Source of the DNA: Nothophaeocryptopus gaeumannii
Lineage: Eukaryota; Ascomycota; Dothideomycetes; Mycosphaerellales; Mycosphaerellaceae
Length of the DNA: 64,000 nucleotides
Reading direction: 5' to 3'
NCBI GenBank assembly: GCA_031771865.1
Contig: JASISA010000002.1
Coordinates: 62,001-126,000, forward strand
The notes beneath the pieces were generated by a model. The model saw only the letters and a program-made list of their open reading frames with translations. It was not told where the DNA came from and did not search any database. This document shows, piece after piece, positions 40,571-51,187 of the stretch. The position numbers and the translations under genes were made by a program. The stretch's first letter is position 1, and every line of letters starts with the position of its first letter.

Positions 40571-42853
40571 TCAAGCAGCCCCAATGGTCTTAAGCCCACT
40601 CAAATTGACGACCATACCGCCTGGCGCTCCCCCAAGTCCAGCTTGTGGCAGCTTTCTCCAACCTGGAACCTCAGCATCCGCCTTCTTCTGAATCACATCC
40701 CACGGCTTAGGGAAACCCGCAGCTACCGGGTCGTTGCCTGTCTTCTTCAGTCCAGTTATGACGAACTTCTCTTGCGGGAAAGACACGAAGCCGTGAATGA
40801 AGCCTTGCGAGATGAGAGATGAGAGGATCGACTCTATAGATGTCGTGCTCACGGCGGTGCTGTCCTCCTCTGCATCGTATTCGCCTTCGAAATCAGCATC
40901 GACGTAGGCTGCATCTTCTGCTGAGCGGGCTTGATTCTCCATCAGGCTGAATGTGGTGACAATGTCGGGAATGTTGAGAAGTGCAGAAGGCCTTGCTGGA
41001 TCTGTAGGTCGAGTGCCGTTCAAGATATATGTCTTGCGAATGAGGCTACGCCAGACGAGGACTTCGCATCGAGTCTGCAGGGGCAACAGGATTCGCCAGG
41101 TCAGGAACCAGCTCGCAGATGGACTGTCGATGTTTAGGTGCTTTCTGAACAGAGCGAGGTTGCCCTGCCGGATAGCTTGTATGATAGGTCCAAAGTGTTG
41201 CTGAAAGCCTTTTGCTTCTGGACGCTGAAGTATGGCCATTGAAGGGCATCGTCCCAGGATCAGATTGCTTGCGACCAGAAACACCAGGATGAGTCGTCGC
41301 TGCTTGGTGCAAGACTCGTGCGCCGGGCTCTCATCGTACGCATATTGGAGTGCCTCCTGCGCTCGGAAGTAGTGTCCGTTCTGAAACAAATACCTTCCAA
41401 GATAGTAAAGATATGTGACACGCTCGCTCCGCGGATACGCAGAAAGAGGTGGCGACTGATTTCCGATATTCTCGAAGATCATGGTCGCATTGCGAGTCTT
41501 TCGGCACTGGAACAAGATTTTCAAACAGATATTGGCAATCTTGTAGATGCCACGCTTCTTGCATTCTGGTCTGCCGTCTTTGAGCCCGGAAGCACGATCA
41601 TTGAGGCAAGTCGTGAAGGCTCCACGTAGAATGTTCGCCGCCCGCTCCGGCAGGGTGTCCCGTGCCCCGCCCTCGTCGCCTTCTGGCTCGTCGGACTTCA
41701 GATGAGCAATGAGTTCCGGTCGCTTGTCGAGTCCAATCGCAAGACGGCAGACAAGCTTGGCGCATCTGACTACGATTGGAAGCATCAATGAGCCTAGCGA
41801 GGGATGATTGAGTGCAGTGTTCGCCTTGAGCTGCAGCGAGATTAGCAGCTCGTAAGTTTGCAATAGCTTGCTTTCATCTCTGTCGACATCTCGCAGATAG
41901 GCAAGGTACTGCGCCATGAATGTAATGAAAGGCGTCCATGTCGCGCTTCCATTGACACCATCCCTCGCGGCAGTGAGCGATTGTGTGCACTTAGTTTCCA
42001 GCTGATCCTCACTGCCCTTGGGGAAAGCTTGTCGCAACTCGTTGGTGATCTGATAGTATGCATCGTTGAAAGGAGGCTCGATGGGAAGGTACTCGGAGAG
42101 CTTCTCCTCGTTCTGAGCCTGCACGAAGCCATTGACCTGTACCAGGAATTGGCCCAACATGGCAGTTGTCGTGATAGGAGGCGCCATGTTTCGGTCGAAC
42201 GGATTCTCGAACTGCTGAGCTTGCAGAGCTTCAGGCTGCTGGAGGCAAGGTCCTCCAAATGATCGTGTCGACGGGCGGCCACAGGCCTGCGTTGTGCCCT
42301 CAAAAACACCTCCAGACTCCTGCTGCAGTACTTCCTGATTCACCCCCTTCTTCCCACTCCCTTCAAACCCACTCAACCCTCCCGCAAGCCACTCCTTAAC
42401 CTCCTCAACAACCCCAACAGCGGGACGTCCAAACGCAGCCCCAAATCTCGCTTCGCCCTCCCCAAGCAAGACCTGAATATCAGGATCTGTAACAACGTAG
42501 CCGTGCCAAGAATTCAACCCCTCACAAAACTTCGGCCCTCCACCTGCAGTTTGTATCTGCGATTGCTGCTGGGCAGGTCGAGGCCTAGGTTTTGGTTTCA
42601 CACCCAAAGTTGCGCCGCCTTCGGGGCGCTTTTTCCTGGGATCGTTGTGGCGCTGCGCAAAGCGATTACCTGCTGCGTTCCCCGCTGATGGGGCTTTGGG
42701 GGCTGTGAAGGAGAAGTCGATGGCAAGGGAATTCGCAGGTTGGGTCTGAGGTTGACGTTGGAGTTGAGGTTGCTGCCCGAAGTTGAAGTTTGAGGTTGGC
42801 GGGAACGTGGCGCTCGGGCCACCGAAGCCGAATGACGGCTGGCCGAAGGACAT
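40571..42853 (-). CDS. CSN12: CSN12/Thp1-like PCI-domain protein with FG-type N-terminal extension
   Basis: The C-terminal 538 residues from MAPPITTTAMLGQFLVQVNG (42187) match the CSN12/Thp1/PCID2 family: LSEYLPIEPPFNDAYYQITNEL (in parts), then RYLFQNGHYFRAQEALQYAYDE, HESCTKQRRLILVFLVASNLILG (in parts), and a C-terminal PCI winged-helix segment with TYILNG, ESILSSLISQGFIHGFVSF and KFVITGLKKTG. These proteins pair with Sac3 and Sem1 in the TREX-2 mRNA export complex or associate with the COP9 signalosome. The frame continues upstream without a stop to an ATG at 42853 whose product begins MSFGQPSFGFGGPS and FNFGQQPQ, FG-nucleoporin-like, then basic and disordered sequence. Total 760 residues; the family is usually nearer 450-500. 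If an unseen intron separates the two parts, the shorter form starts at 42187. Confidence 0.82.
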   Translation of the reverse strand: MSFGQPSFGFGGPSATFPPTSNFNFGQQPQLQRQPQTQPANSLAIDFSFTAPKAPSAGNAAGNRFAQRHNDPRKKRPEGGATLGVKPKPRPRPAQQQSQIQTAGGGPKFCEGLNSWHGYVVTDPDIQVLLGEGEARFGAAFGRPAVGVVEEVKEWLAGGLSGFEGSGKKGVNQEVLQQESGGVFEGTTQACGRPSTRSFGGPCLQQPEALQAQQFENPFDRNMAPPITTTAMLGQFLVQVNGFVQAQNEEKLSEYLPIEPPFNDAYYQITNELRQAFPKGSEDQLETKCTQSLTAARDGVNGSATWTPFITFMAQYLAYLRDVDRDESKLLQTYELLISLQLKANTALNHPSLGSLMLPIVVRCAKLVCRLAIGLDKRPELIAHLKSDEPEGDEGGARDTLPERAANILRGAFTTCLNDRASGLKDGRPECKKRGIYKIANICLKILFQCRKTRNATMIFENIGNQSPPLSAYPRSERVTYLYYLGRYLFQNGHYFRAQEALQYAYDESPAHESCTKQRRLILVFLVASNLILGRCPSMAILQRPEAKGFQQHFGPIIQAIRQGNLALFRKHLNIDSPSASWFLTWRILLPLQTRCEVLVWRSLIRKTYILNGTRPTDPARPSALLNIPDIVTTFSLMENQARSAEDAAYVDADFEGEYDAEEDSTAVSTTSIESILSSLISQGFIHGFVSFPQEKFVITGLKKTGNDPVAAGFPKPWDVIQKKADAEVPGWRKLPQAGLGGAPGGMVVNLSGLKTIGAA

Positions 42854-43839
42854 GCTGAGATTCACTTCAGTGGACTTCACTTCACTACTTGCGATGCATA
42901 TGCTGCTTTGATGAGCAGCGTCTGAAGACTTCGTGAGACCAATGGAGGTGCAGTCCGCATTGGATCGATGGGAGGACTGCTGCCTTTGTTCGATGGCGGT
43001 TCTCATTGTCGTCTCCGCCATTGGGCATATACGCTTCCCTGCAGCGAACATGTCCTGAACATGTTCACCTCACAAACGAAACGCGTTCTGTAACAAGAAG
43101 TCTAATGTCATTCCATTTCCCGTGAAAAGGGGTATTTTACACCAAAAACCCCAATCTTAATCACCCTAAGCAGTAAGAAGAGAAGAAGTGGTCAGAAGCA
43201 AGGCACCTCAAGCACCATAGTCCCCCTTGTTATCTACCAGCCTGGAGAGAAAGAGGCAGCAGACCTTATGCACAAACAACACTAGAAGCTAGCTAGTAGA
43301 GTACAACGCACAACTCTCTCTAGCTCGCTCACTACGCATCAGAATTCCTCGCAAACTTGACATTTCCAAAGCCGTTTCTTTCAGTGCTAAAGAGCGAAGC
43401 AATGCCAGAAGAATCACCCCACTCGTTTCACCGGAAAGTCTTGTGCGCTCCTCTCGTCTTCCACTTTACCTCAAAGACTCTCGACTTCCATGGATAGGGC
43501 AGATATTTATGGAAGGTAGTGTTGGCAGCGGCGGTCAGTTGGGTATCATATCTGTTGGCGCTTCTGGTCTGGAAGGAGCTGTGTTGACGCGCCGTAAGCT
43601 ACGTATGCTGACATTACTGATGGAGCCGGAGTCGGAGAGTGCGTCATCGGCATTGATATTATTCGTGGTACTAGAGGGATTCGGGTCGAATGGATTGCGA
43701 TCTTCGGCTGCTGGAGAAGTAGAAGGACTGACACTCCATCCCCGTATGTTTAGATAGTCGTGGATGGCGGTACGTAACTCATCAACACAAGGAAAAGGAT
43801 CGGAGAAGGACCGATCCGTGCGATACTGCCCAAAGGGTT
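42854..43839. other. Region between CSN12-like and SH3 genes
   Basis: Contains the promoter of the CSN12-like gene and the 3' side of the SH3 gene. A minus-strand frame at 43535-44098 that overlaps the SH3 gene end in another frame is discussed as a finding. No other gene is seen. Confidence 0.4.
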
Positions 43840-45542
43840 TTACATCGCCTGTCCCGGCACTGGCTTCCTCGCCGGGACGCCGTCCGGTGAAGTCGAAGCC
43901 TTGCCATTCGCCACTTCTGTCGGAGATGGAGCCCGGTTTGATTGAGTCGGAGTAAGTGGACGAGGGTACATGGCTCCGGGCATCCCGTTTGGGGGAGGTG
44001 GGTTGGATGGGCGACGACCGCCCTGGGGTGGTGGTCCAGGGCGTCCATTTGGGGGTGGGCCTTGTGGTCGTGGCTTCACTGGAAGCTTCGACAAGCAAGT
44101 ACGTGGTGTGACACCTTGCTGGCTGCGGTCCATGCGAATGCAGAGCGCCTGTATACTGTTAGTGTTGGCTCAGAAAATATTGGGTCTGAAGAACTTACCC
44201 ATCCATCATCATACTCGTGCAGGAGGCGAACAAGCTGCCCGGACTTGAGCTCGAGCTCGTCGTCCATGCTTGGCTTGAAGTCGAGCTGCACACGGTGGAC
44301 ATTGTTCGGTTGGCGAGGGCCGCCGTTGGGACCGGCGACTGGAACTGCGGCGGCGGTGCCGAAAGTGGCCGAGCGAGGGGTCGCTGGCTCGCTTCCCTCC
44401 CATGATGCCTTCTGGCTGTGCTTGCTGCCATTGGCACTGGCGACAGCTGCGGCGGCAGTAGCGGTACCAGCAGCAGCTGCTGCACGTTCCTGAGAGTCGT
44501 TCGATTTGCGCTCTGGCTCGTCGAATGGGTTTTGGGGTGGACTGTCAGGACGAGCCTGCTGCTCGGAGAGGACAGGGGCATCAGCGAAAGGATTCTGTGG
44601 GCCGTTCGATGGAGTGCGCTCCCAAGCAGACTTCCTCTCGTTGGTAGCTCCAGCAGCAGCAACGTCGAGATTATTGCCCGTGCTCTTGCCTTGCTCAGCA
44701 AGGTTTGGAAGGAATTGAGTGACAGGGCGAAGGCTGAGTCGTGGGGCGGTCGAAGTGGTGAGAGTTGAGCGCAAGCTGGCTGGGACCTTCTCAGTCATCG
44801 AAGAGTCTCGCTTGCCGCCTCTTGCCTCAACGCCGCGTGCACCAACATCCGCAAAGCTTCCGTGCTTCTCGTTGAGCGCTTCCTCGTTGCTCTTCTCGTT
44901 CCTCTTTCTTCTCCAGCAGAAGAAAATGAGACCAAGAGCAAGACCAATGGCAAGAATGATACCAATGGCAAGGCCAGCTTTTGAACCACCGCTCATTCCA
45001 CCATTGCTGGTCTGCCCAATGGCCTGCGAGGTCGACGTCGCAGTGGCACTGCGGGAGGCCTGCTGAATTGGAGTTCCAGCAAAGACTGTCGCTGCAACGG
45101 AAGAAGACGCGGTTGCGAGAGTGGTCAGGGCCGCAGCGTCCGTGCTTTGAGGTACGACGGTTGCGGTCGTGGAGGAAGTCGCTTTGTTGCCGGCCTGAGC
45201 TGCAGACTTGGCGGCCGCATATGAAGCTTCTGCATCGCTGCCGCTTGTTGACTTTGCCTCCGCGCTGCTCGTTGGCGTCGCGTCCGCGTTCGGATCGCCG
45301 GTGAGGGTAGAGTACACGGCAGGTCCAGAGAAGGTCTGCGCCAGAGTCACGTACACAACAGAGTACGCAGTCTCGGCCTCGTCGGCCTTGGTGTCTACCT
45401 GCTTTCGCTGCTCGTCGAAGCCCTCCGGAACGTGCATGATCATATGGTTTCCATGGCTGTCGCGCTTACGAATTCGCAACTGCTCCCTCGCTGCCTCTCC
45501 ATGGAACACACGGCCGTGCGTGTGTCGCTTGTGGAGACCCAT
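43840..45542 (-). CDS. Single-pass membrane protein with cytosolic SH3 domain
   Basis: Two exons, 44199-45542 and 43840-44148, with a 50-nt intron (GTAAGT...GTATACAG), encode 550 residues. The N-terminus is basic (MGLHKRHTHGRVFHGEAARE) and lacks a clear leader; an Ala/Ser/Thr-rich region follows, probably extracellular, then one membrane helix KAGLAIGIILAIGLALGLIFF, in parts GLAIGIILAIGLALGL, near residue 190, a stop-transfer CWRRKRNEK and a long cytosolic part with several NPF motifs (PQNPFADAP, PQNPFDEPE). The SH3 domain is built across the intron: VQLDFKPSMDDELELKSGQL and VRLLHEYDDGW join ALCIRMDRSQQGVTP. The tail is proline-rich and ends in RKPVPGQAM, like orthologues I recall. Proteins of this design link the plasma membrane to actin or polarity factors (Fus1-like). 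Function is inferred. Confidence 0.87.
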
Positions 45543-46944
45543 GTTGTCGATATGCGCGGTGTTGGTCCTACCTCTTGCCTCTCCGGGTGACTGTCGGCGA
45601 CAAACGTCGGAAGGTGGCTCGAAGTGTTGAAGTGAGGTCGCTCGTGTGTGTGGTGGCGGCTAGATCGGAATGCGGGTCGAAATGGCAGTGCAGTCGTCTA
45701 GAACTGCGTAATTGTCGCGCGAGGAATGTATTGTGTGTGGTGTACAGTACAATAACGTCAAGCCCAGCGGTGGAAGGGGGTCGAAGTGAATGAGTGGCTG
45801 CGATCGCAGGCCACCGATGAACGAAGGGCGGGGCCTGCTCGTCGCTGGCGGTGGAGGTGAAAGAGTGTCGTCGCCGGGCGGCGTGGTTGTCTTGGGAGGA
45901 GTTCGTTGCTGCAGACAAGGCGTGAAGGTGTTTGTGAGAGGGAGAGGAAACGGGAGGGCTCACTTCGGCATGGGCCCACTTTTTTGAGATGAAGCGACAG
46001 GGATATCCAACGCCCACGCGGCTGCTCCAAGTGCGAGATGATACTGATTGGATGTCATGGGCGTGTTCCTGGAAATTTGGGCCCCAAGGTTCAAGCCTGT
46101 GGTAGGAACAGGTTTAGATCAAAGTACGGATAGCTTCTATTCTCGCCATCACCGTGGACGACGGCACCGACCTCATCGACAGAACGGCGAAGCTCTTCCA
46201 CGCGCGCTGTCGAACACGAAAAAGCGCGTCTGTCGTTGCGACTACTGCAATGGCTGATGTCAGATTCCTCGCGGACGTGGACACCTACAAGGTCGTGATT
46301 CAGCTCTGTGATATCGAGCGCAGGAACACACGCAAGCCGCCCGGGGGCTACCTGTGCACGGCAAGTCGGATCATCACACCTCGCTTCTCACCTGACTCTG
46401 TGATGGCACCTTTTGGGCCCAGTGAAACGACCGCCTCGATCGAGCACCAATCCGGCAGGAGGGCTCCATGGAACGCGACCAAAGCAGTTGATCATGTCAA
46501 AGTGACCTACAATATCTCATGCTAATCATTCAACACCTTCGTTGAACCACTACCAAGCAGGGCTGACTGACTTCGTATTTCTCGGAAGATGAGTAATAAT
46601 GCACCGACCAGCAGGACAACCTTGGCAGGTTCTGGACTCCAGCGCACCGCAAATCGATACAATTGCTGGACACTAAGAATACACAGTACGGACTAAGTTA
46701 CTGAGAATGTCAAAGCCGCGGAACAGCATCTCACTTGCTCCTGTTTCGACTCCAAGCCAGGGGATTGCCCAAGACTGCGGTGTCTGTCTGAGGTGACGCA
46801 GGAGTACAGCCTCGTGTTAAAGAGAAAAGACCACCTGCAACTGGGTAACAACACTACTCACCCAGTGGGCGGCAATAAGGACGAGTTCGATCTGAAGCGA
46901 ATCTTCCTATTCATATCCAACGAGGTTTGCAGTCTTGGTCGCGA
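45543..46944. other. Gene-free stretch of 1.4 kb
   Basis: Contains the promoter of the SH3 gene. A plus-strand frame at 46154-46525 lacks recognisable features. Nothing else is supported. Confidence 0.4.
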
Positions 46945-48471
46945 TCAAGCCTTCGATATGCAGGAAACACCTCGGCGGCTACTCCTAGACGCTGGCCGAT
47001 CGTCTCGCCTCAGTGGTATGGCAGGAGGATCAGCTGAAGCATTTGGTGGCCCCCTCTGATAGTACGAATGGATGCCGACAGGCATTCGCCTCAAGATCTC
47101 CTCCGGTACATTCGCGAGTATTGATGCGTCTGAATCCTGGTTAAGCGCGGCGACATCATCCTCGTCGGAAGAATACAGCTCAATGTCGCTGATAAAGCTC
47201 TGGCTGGGCTTCCGCAGCATCTTGACGTTTGCACCTCGCAGAGGTCCAAGGTCAGATTTGCTCATTATCACCGGCGTTTGAGGCAACTGGATCTGCTCTT
47301 CGCCATCGATCTCCTGTTGCGAATTTGAAGATACATAACGCCCGTGCATCTGATCTGCTGCTCGCATCGGAACACCAAGGTCGTCTCTATGCTTGATGGT
47401 CGGAGAGTTGGTAGGCGGCGTCGCCAACGGCTTGCTTCTTCCAGCAGGGGTGTTTTCGCGTATCGCATCAAGCGCCGAGCTCTGTCCGCTGCCGAAGCTG
47501 TAGCTGGAAGCCACGGAGCTTGAGCGCAAGGAATCAGAGTCGTTTGATTCAACGCATTCCCTGCCAAGCAGCTGAGCATAGTGAACGCGGCTGGCTTGCC
47601 TGCTCAGTACGCGGTCCGGCATCTCAGAGCTCTCACTCGTCGTCGATCCAGTCTGCGGTCGGGACAAAGCCTCACATGTTGGCGTGGCAGGCTCGACATT
47701 GGACCTCAAGTGATCGGATCGACTTCCTCGGAGAAAGTCGTGATGACATGTGAGACCATGTACTGGGATTTCGAGAATCAAGATGCGTTGACGCTGCAGA
47801 AGGACTCGTCAAAACATTGTGGCTGATAGCGGAGTTAGCTCTTGCAGATGACCCCTCGCGAGCAGATTTACTTACTCTTGCAGTGATACTTTGGTGCCGA
47901 TCGGTACCCCAAGCTTCTTCGAGAGTACTGTTGATGAGACGGTGATGCCGGCTTCCGCAACCAGTCCTGCTGAGTTTGCGGACTCTGCCTGCTCCATCGC
48001 CTCCAGCAACGCATGATAGAGATATCGAGCACTGCGAGAAGACGACCTCCGGCGGCCACCATGTCGTTTTACAGCATCGTCCTCGCCTGAATCTCCCAAG
48101 TCGTTCTTGATACGGATAAAACTTTCGCGAGGTGATGACCCAGCTGAATCTCGAGGTGTCTCTTTTGGAATGTCCTCCACGCCATTGAGGACGAGCCATG
48201 GCTTTGAGGGACGCTCATGTTTTTGCGACCAGCGTTTGATACTAAGAAGAGCCTCGACATGATCAGTGGAGCGTGCTTTCCGCAACGCCCTTGCTCTGCT
48301 ACATTTGCACGAGCAAATACATTCCGTCGTTCGACCTCTTGGCCCATCGGGTTCTATCTCTGAGGAGATTTCCGGATCCGAGCTATCATCCAGCCGCTCC
48401 CGAATGTCTCTCCGTGCCAATCGCTGATGCCGGAGCGTCTCGCGCATCGCAGGCGAACTCCTTTCAAACAT
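46945..48471 (-). CDS. Hypothetical serine-rich protein, exon structure uncertain
   Basis: Two coding-like blocks on the minus strand seem to belong together. The first (about 47872-48471) begins MFERSSPAMRETLRHQ and includes a cysteine cluster ECICSCKCSR, then YLYHALLEAMEQAESANSAG and VSSTVLSKKLGVPIGTKVSL; it ends at a perfect donor GTAAGT. The second (to 46945) is serine-rich with TGSTTSESSEMPDRVLSRQ, FISDIELYSSDEDDVAALNQ and LRRMPVGIHSYYQRGPP. A branch-like GCTAAC and several AGs lie between, but the best donor leads into a third frame (LTSPSAASTHLDSRNP), and a second 52-nt intron with a weak donor (GTCCAA) would be needed to reach the last block. No domain, leader or membrane helix is recognised. 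A frameshift is another possibility. Confidence 0.5.
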
Positions 48472-49493
48472 TGACGCCAGACTCCGTTCGACAAGACGAA
48501 TTGTTCATACGTGGGAACGAGACCGAAGCAACAGCGACCGCGACCGGGGTGCCCTTTACAATGCCAACCACAGGGCTGCATACGTACCAGTTCGCGCTGA
48601 AGATTTTCACTACCGCAGGCCCAGAAGCGAATGGGAAAAGCCATGCTTTCCGGAAATACGTCAATGGATCTCATCTTTTCCTTACTAAAAGATGTTAACA
48701 AAGTGCCCTAGCAATATGGAAGATGGCGCGGCAAGTCTGGAGCGCCCATATACGGACAATCGCTTGCGGACGAATGACTGCAAGCGGTATGAAAGCCGTG
48801 AGCTCTAATACGTTCCTTTCGTGGTGACGCATACTGAGTTGAGGAGCACGTGTCGGCGCTAGCTGCGTTCGAACGACAGACGCTGGCCTCTCCAATAGAC
48901 CACCGGTTGGGCTGACGGGCTACCGGCGGATGGCCATCTGGTGCGGCATGGTACCACAGTCACTCATATTAAAGCGTCGAACTCTCCTGAAAATCCGCCA
49001 GGTACGAGTCGCTCATCAACATTTGAAAGACTTGCTTCACTACAGTACTAGGGTATACGTTCTGCGTCTTGCCCGCTTTCACAGCAAAAGCGACATATTT
49101 CGCTTTACGATTGCGTTTACGATTGCTTTAGCTCATATTCAGGCAAATAAATAGAATTTTACATGCGCAACGTCTTCTATCCAGAGCCTAAGAAATATTA
49201 TCGTCGGCCTCAGAGTAATATAATTAGAGTAGTTATCACAAGATATAGAGCGTGGTAGGTAGGGTTTACATATAATTGTTTTGATATATATCGTTGCGAA
49301 AGTGTCGACTTTTGCCGTAAAACGCCTCAGAACGCAAACTTATGCCCGGGGACTGTACACATGAAGCAATACTGCGGAACATGTGGTATCGATTCGTCGG
49401 ATCACCTGCCTTCCATTACATCTTGCTGCTTTCAACAAGCGAGAGAGCTGACTGTTGCGATTCTAAAAACTGAAACGCTGCTCGTAAGCTTAG
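48472..49493. other. Gene-free region containing an AT-rich island
   Basis: From about 49060 to 49330 the DNA turns sharply AT-rich with many TATA, TTTA and TAAT steps, unlike the GC-balanced surroundings. No coding potential is visible in it. The left half (48472-49050) resembles ordinary intergenic sequence. Confidence 0.5.
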
Positions 49494-51187
49494 TCAATCT
49501 TGATCTCTCGTAAGGTCCGGACACCCTGTCACCTTAGTGTCTTCTCCTTCACTGCTGCCATTGCCACGACCTTCTTCCAAAGCGCGTCCCTCGATCACAC
49601 CGATTTCCTTGTCGTACTCATGACTTTCGTGGATCTTGGCCAGCTTTACAACTGCTCTGTTCTCAGCGCTCTCATCTGGCTCGAGGCCATCGACATCATC
49701 ATTGAAGCAGTACGCTTCCTCTCCATGGATCGCGTCATCTCCGATGAGAAGCTCTTCTTCCGTCATCCGGAGTGGTATCCGACAGACGTATTTGATGAAC
49801 AGCAAGATCAGAGATGTCCAAACTAGGTTCCAGCCGATCACGAAGAGACCACCTACGATCTGGACCCAGACCTGTCGTCCATTCCCGTCTTTTGCTCCTC
49901 CAGGGTTCGTCAGACCGAACGCTGCGCAGCCGTCTTTGTCTGCGAAGATGCCGACCAGGAACCCGCCGAGGTATCCGGCGACCATGTGAGTGTGCGTGAT
50001 CCCAAGAACGTCATCGCAGTAATGCGTGAACAGCTTCAACTTCCTTCCTGCGATGTTCATGCTCAGCCATGGAATCGATCCTGTACACGCACCGATGATG
50101 ATTGCTCCCCAGCCAGTCACAACTCCTGCTGCGGGTGTGATGCCAACGAGGCCGGTGATCATCCCATTCACCGCGCCGATAATCGATGGTTTCTTGTAAA
50201 CGATGATGTCCATCAGTGTCCAGGTGAGCATCGAGAACCTATGGCTGAGGTATTAGCAAAGGGCCTCAGGTCCACCAATACACCTCTCATAAGAATCTCT
50301 CTCCCTGGACTTACGCAGCACAAACATTCGTATTCAACACCGCAGCCCCCGCATCCGGACTCGCTGCATACGGATCCCCTCCATTGAACCCATTCCATCC
50401 AATCCACAAAATCCCCGCGCCTACCATCATCAACAGGATATTATTTGGAGGGAAATGCATCCGATCTCTCTTCAATCTCGGACCGATCCAGAAACTCCCT
50501 ACAAACCCCGCCGTTCCAGAGGACAAATGGATCACGTATCCGCCAGAATAGTCGATAACGCCGAGTTGGAAAAGGAATCCTCCGCCCCAGATTGAGTAGG
50601 CTCCGATGCAGTAGGAGAAGGTTAGCCAGAGCGGGACGAAGAGCATCCATGCCTTAAAACTCATTCTCGCAAGAAAAGCTCCTGCGATCAGGACCAAAGT
50701 GATGGCGGCGAAGACGAATTGAAAGTACACCATTGTGGATTTGGGGAAGTTTTGGGAGAGGTCGGCGGAGGGGAGGTAGGATTGTTCGAGTTCGTATTTC
50801 ATTGTGACGACGGGACCGGGGCGGCCGGCGAAGGGGAGCATGTATTGGCCGAAACTGACTTTGAAAGCCCAGAGGACCTGATGGGGAGTTTAGTGAATGC
50901 GGTGGATTGGGAGGGGAGGATTAGGCGGACTGACCCAGCAGATGAGGACCGCGCCAAAGGCGTAGAAGCACATGAACATTGAATTGATTGCCCTGGATGC
51001 GGTCAGTACTGGCAAGGGTAAGAAGATTTGCAGCTTCTGAGACTGACCATTTCCTCTTCACTATTCCAGCATACAGGATCATAAGACCTGGAACAGACTG
51101 GAGCGCAACTAGGGATGCTGCTGTGAGTTGCCAGGCATTGTCGCCTTTGGAGAGCCATGCTGGCGTTGCTGAAGTCAGGTCGGACAT
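49494..51187 (-). CDS. Ammonium transporter (Mep/Amt family)
   Basis: Four exons (51048-51187, 50935-50992, 50315-50877, 49494-50238) give 501 residues with all introns (55, 57 and 76 nt) in phase. Starting from MSDLTSATPAWLSKGDNAWQ, the helices carry LQSVPGLMILYAGIVKRKWA, FYAFGAVLICWVLWAF, then SYCIGAYSIWGGGFLFQLG, DYSGGYVIHLSSGTAGFVGS (the first pore histidine), MMVGAGILWIGWNGFNGG, NGMITGLVGITPAAGVVTGW and the second histidine region GITHTHMVAGYLGG. About eleven helices and an acidic cytosolic C-terminal tail (EDTKVTGCPDLTRDQD) complete the pattern. The protein takes up ammonium across the plasma membrane. In fungi such genes are usually controlled by nitrogen status; GATA-factor sites were not verified here. 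The second-histidine context differs from the usual form. Confidence 0.95.

Noticed and set aside
46154..46525. 123-codon plus-strand frame
   Set aside because: No leader, helix or domain-like sequence; composition resembles nearby chance frames.
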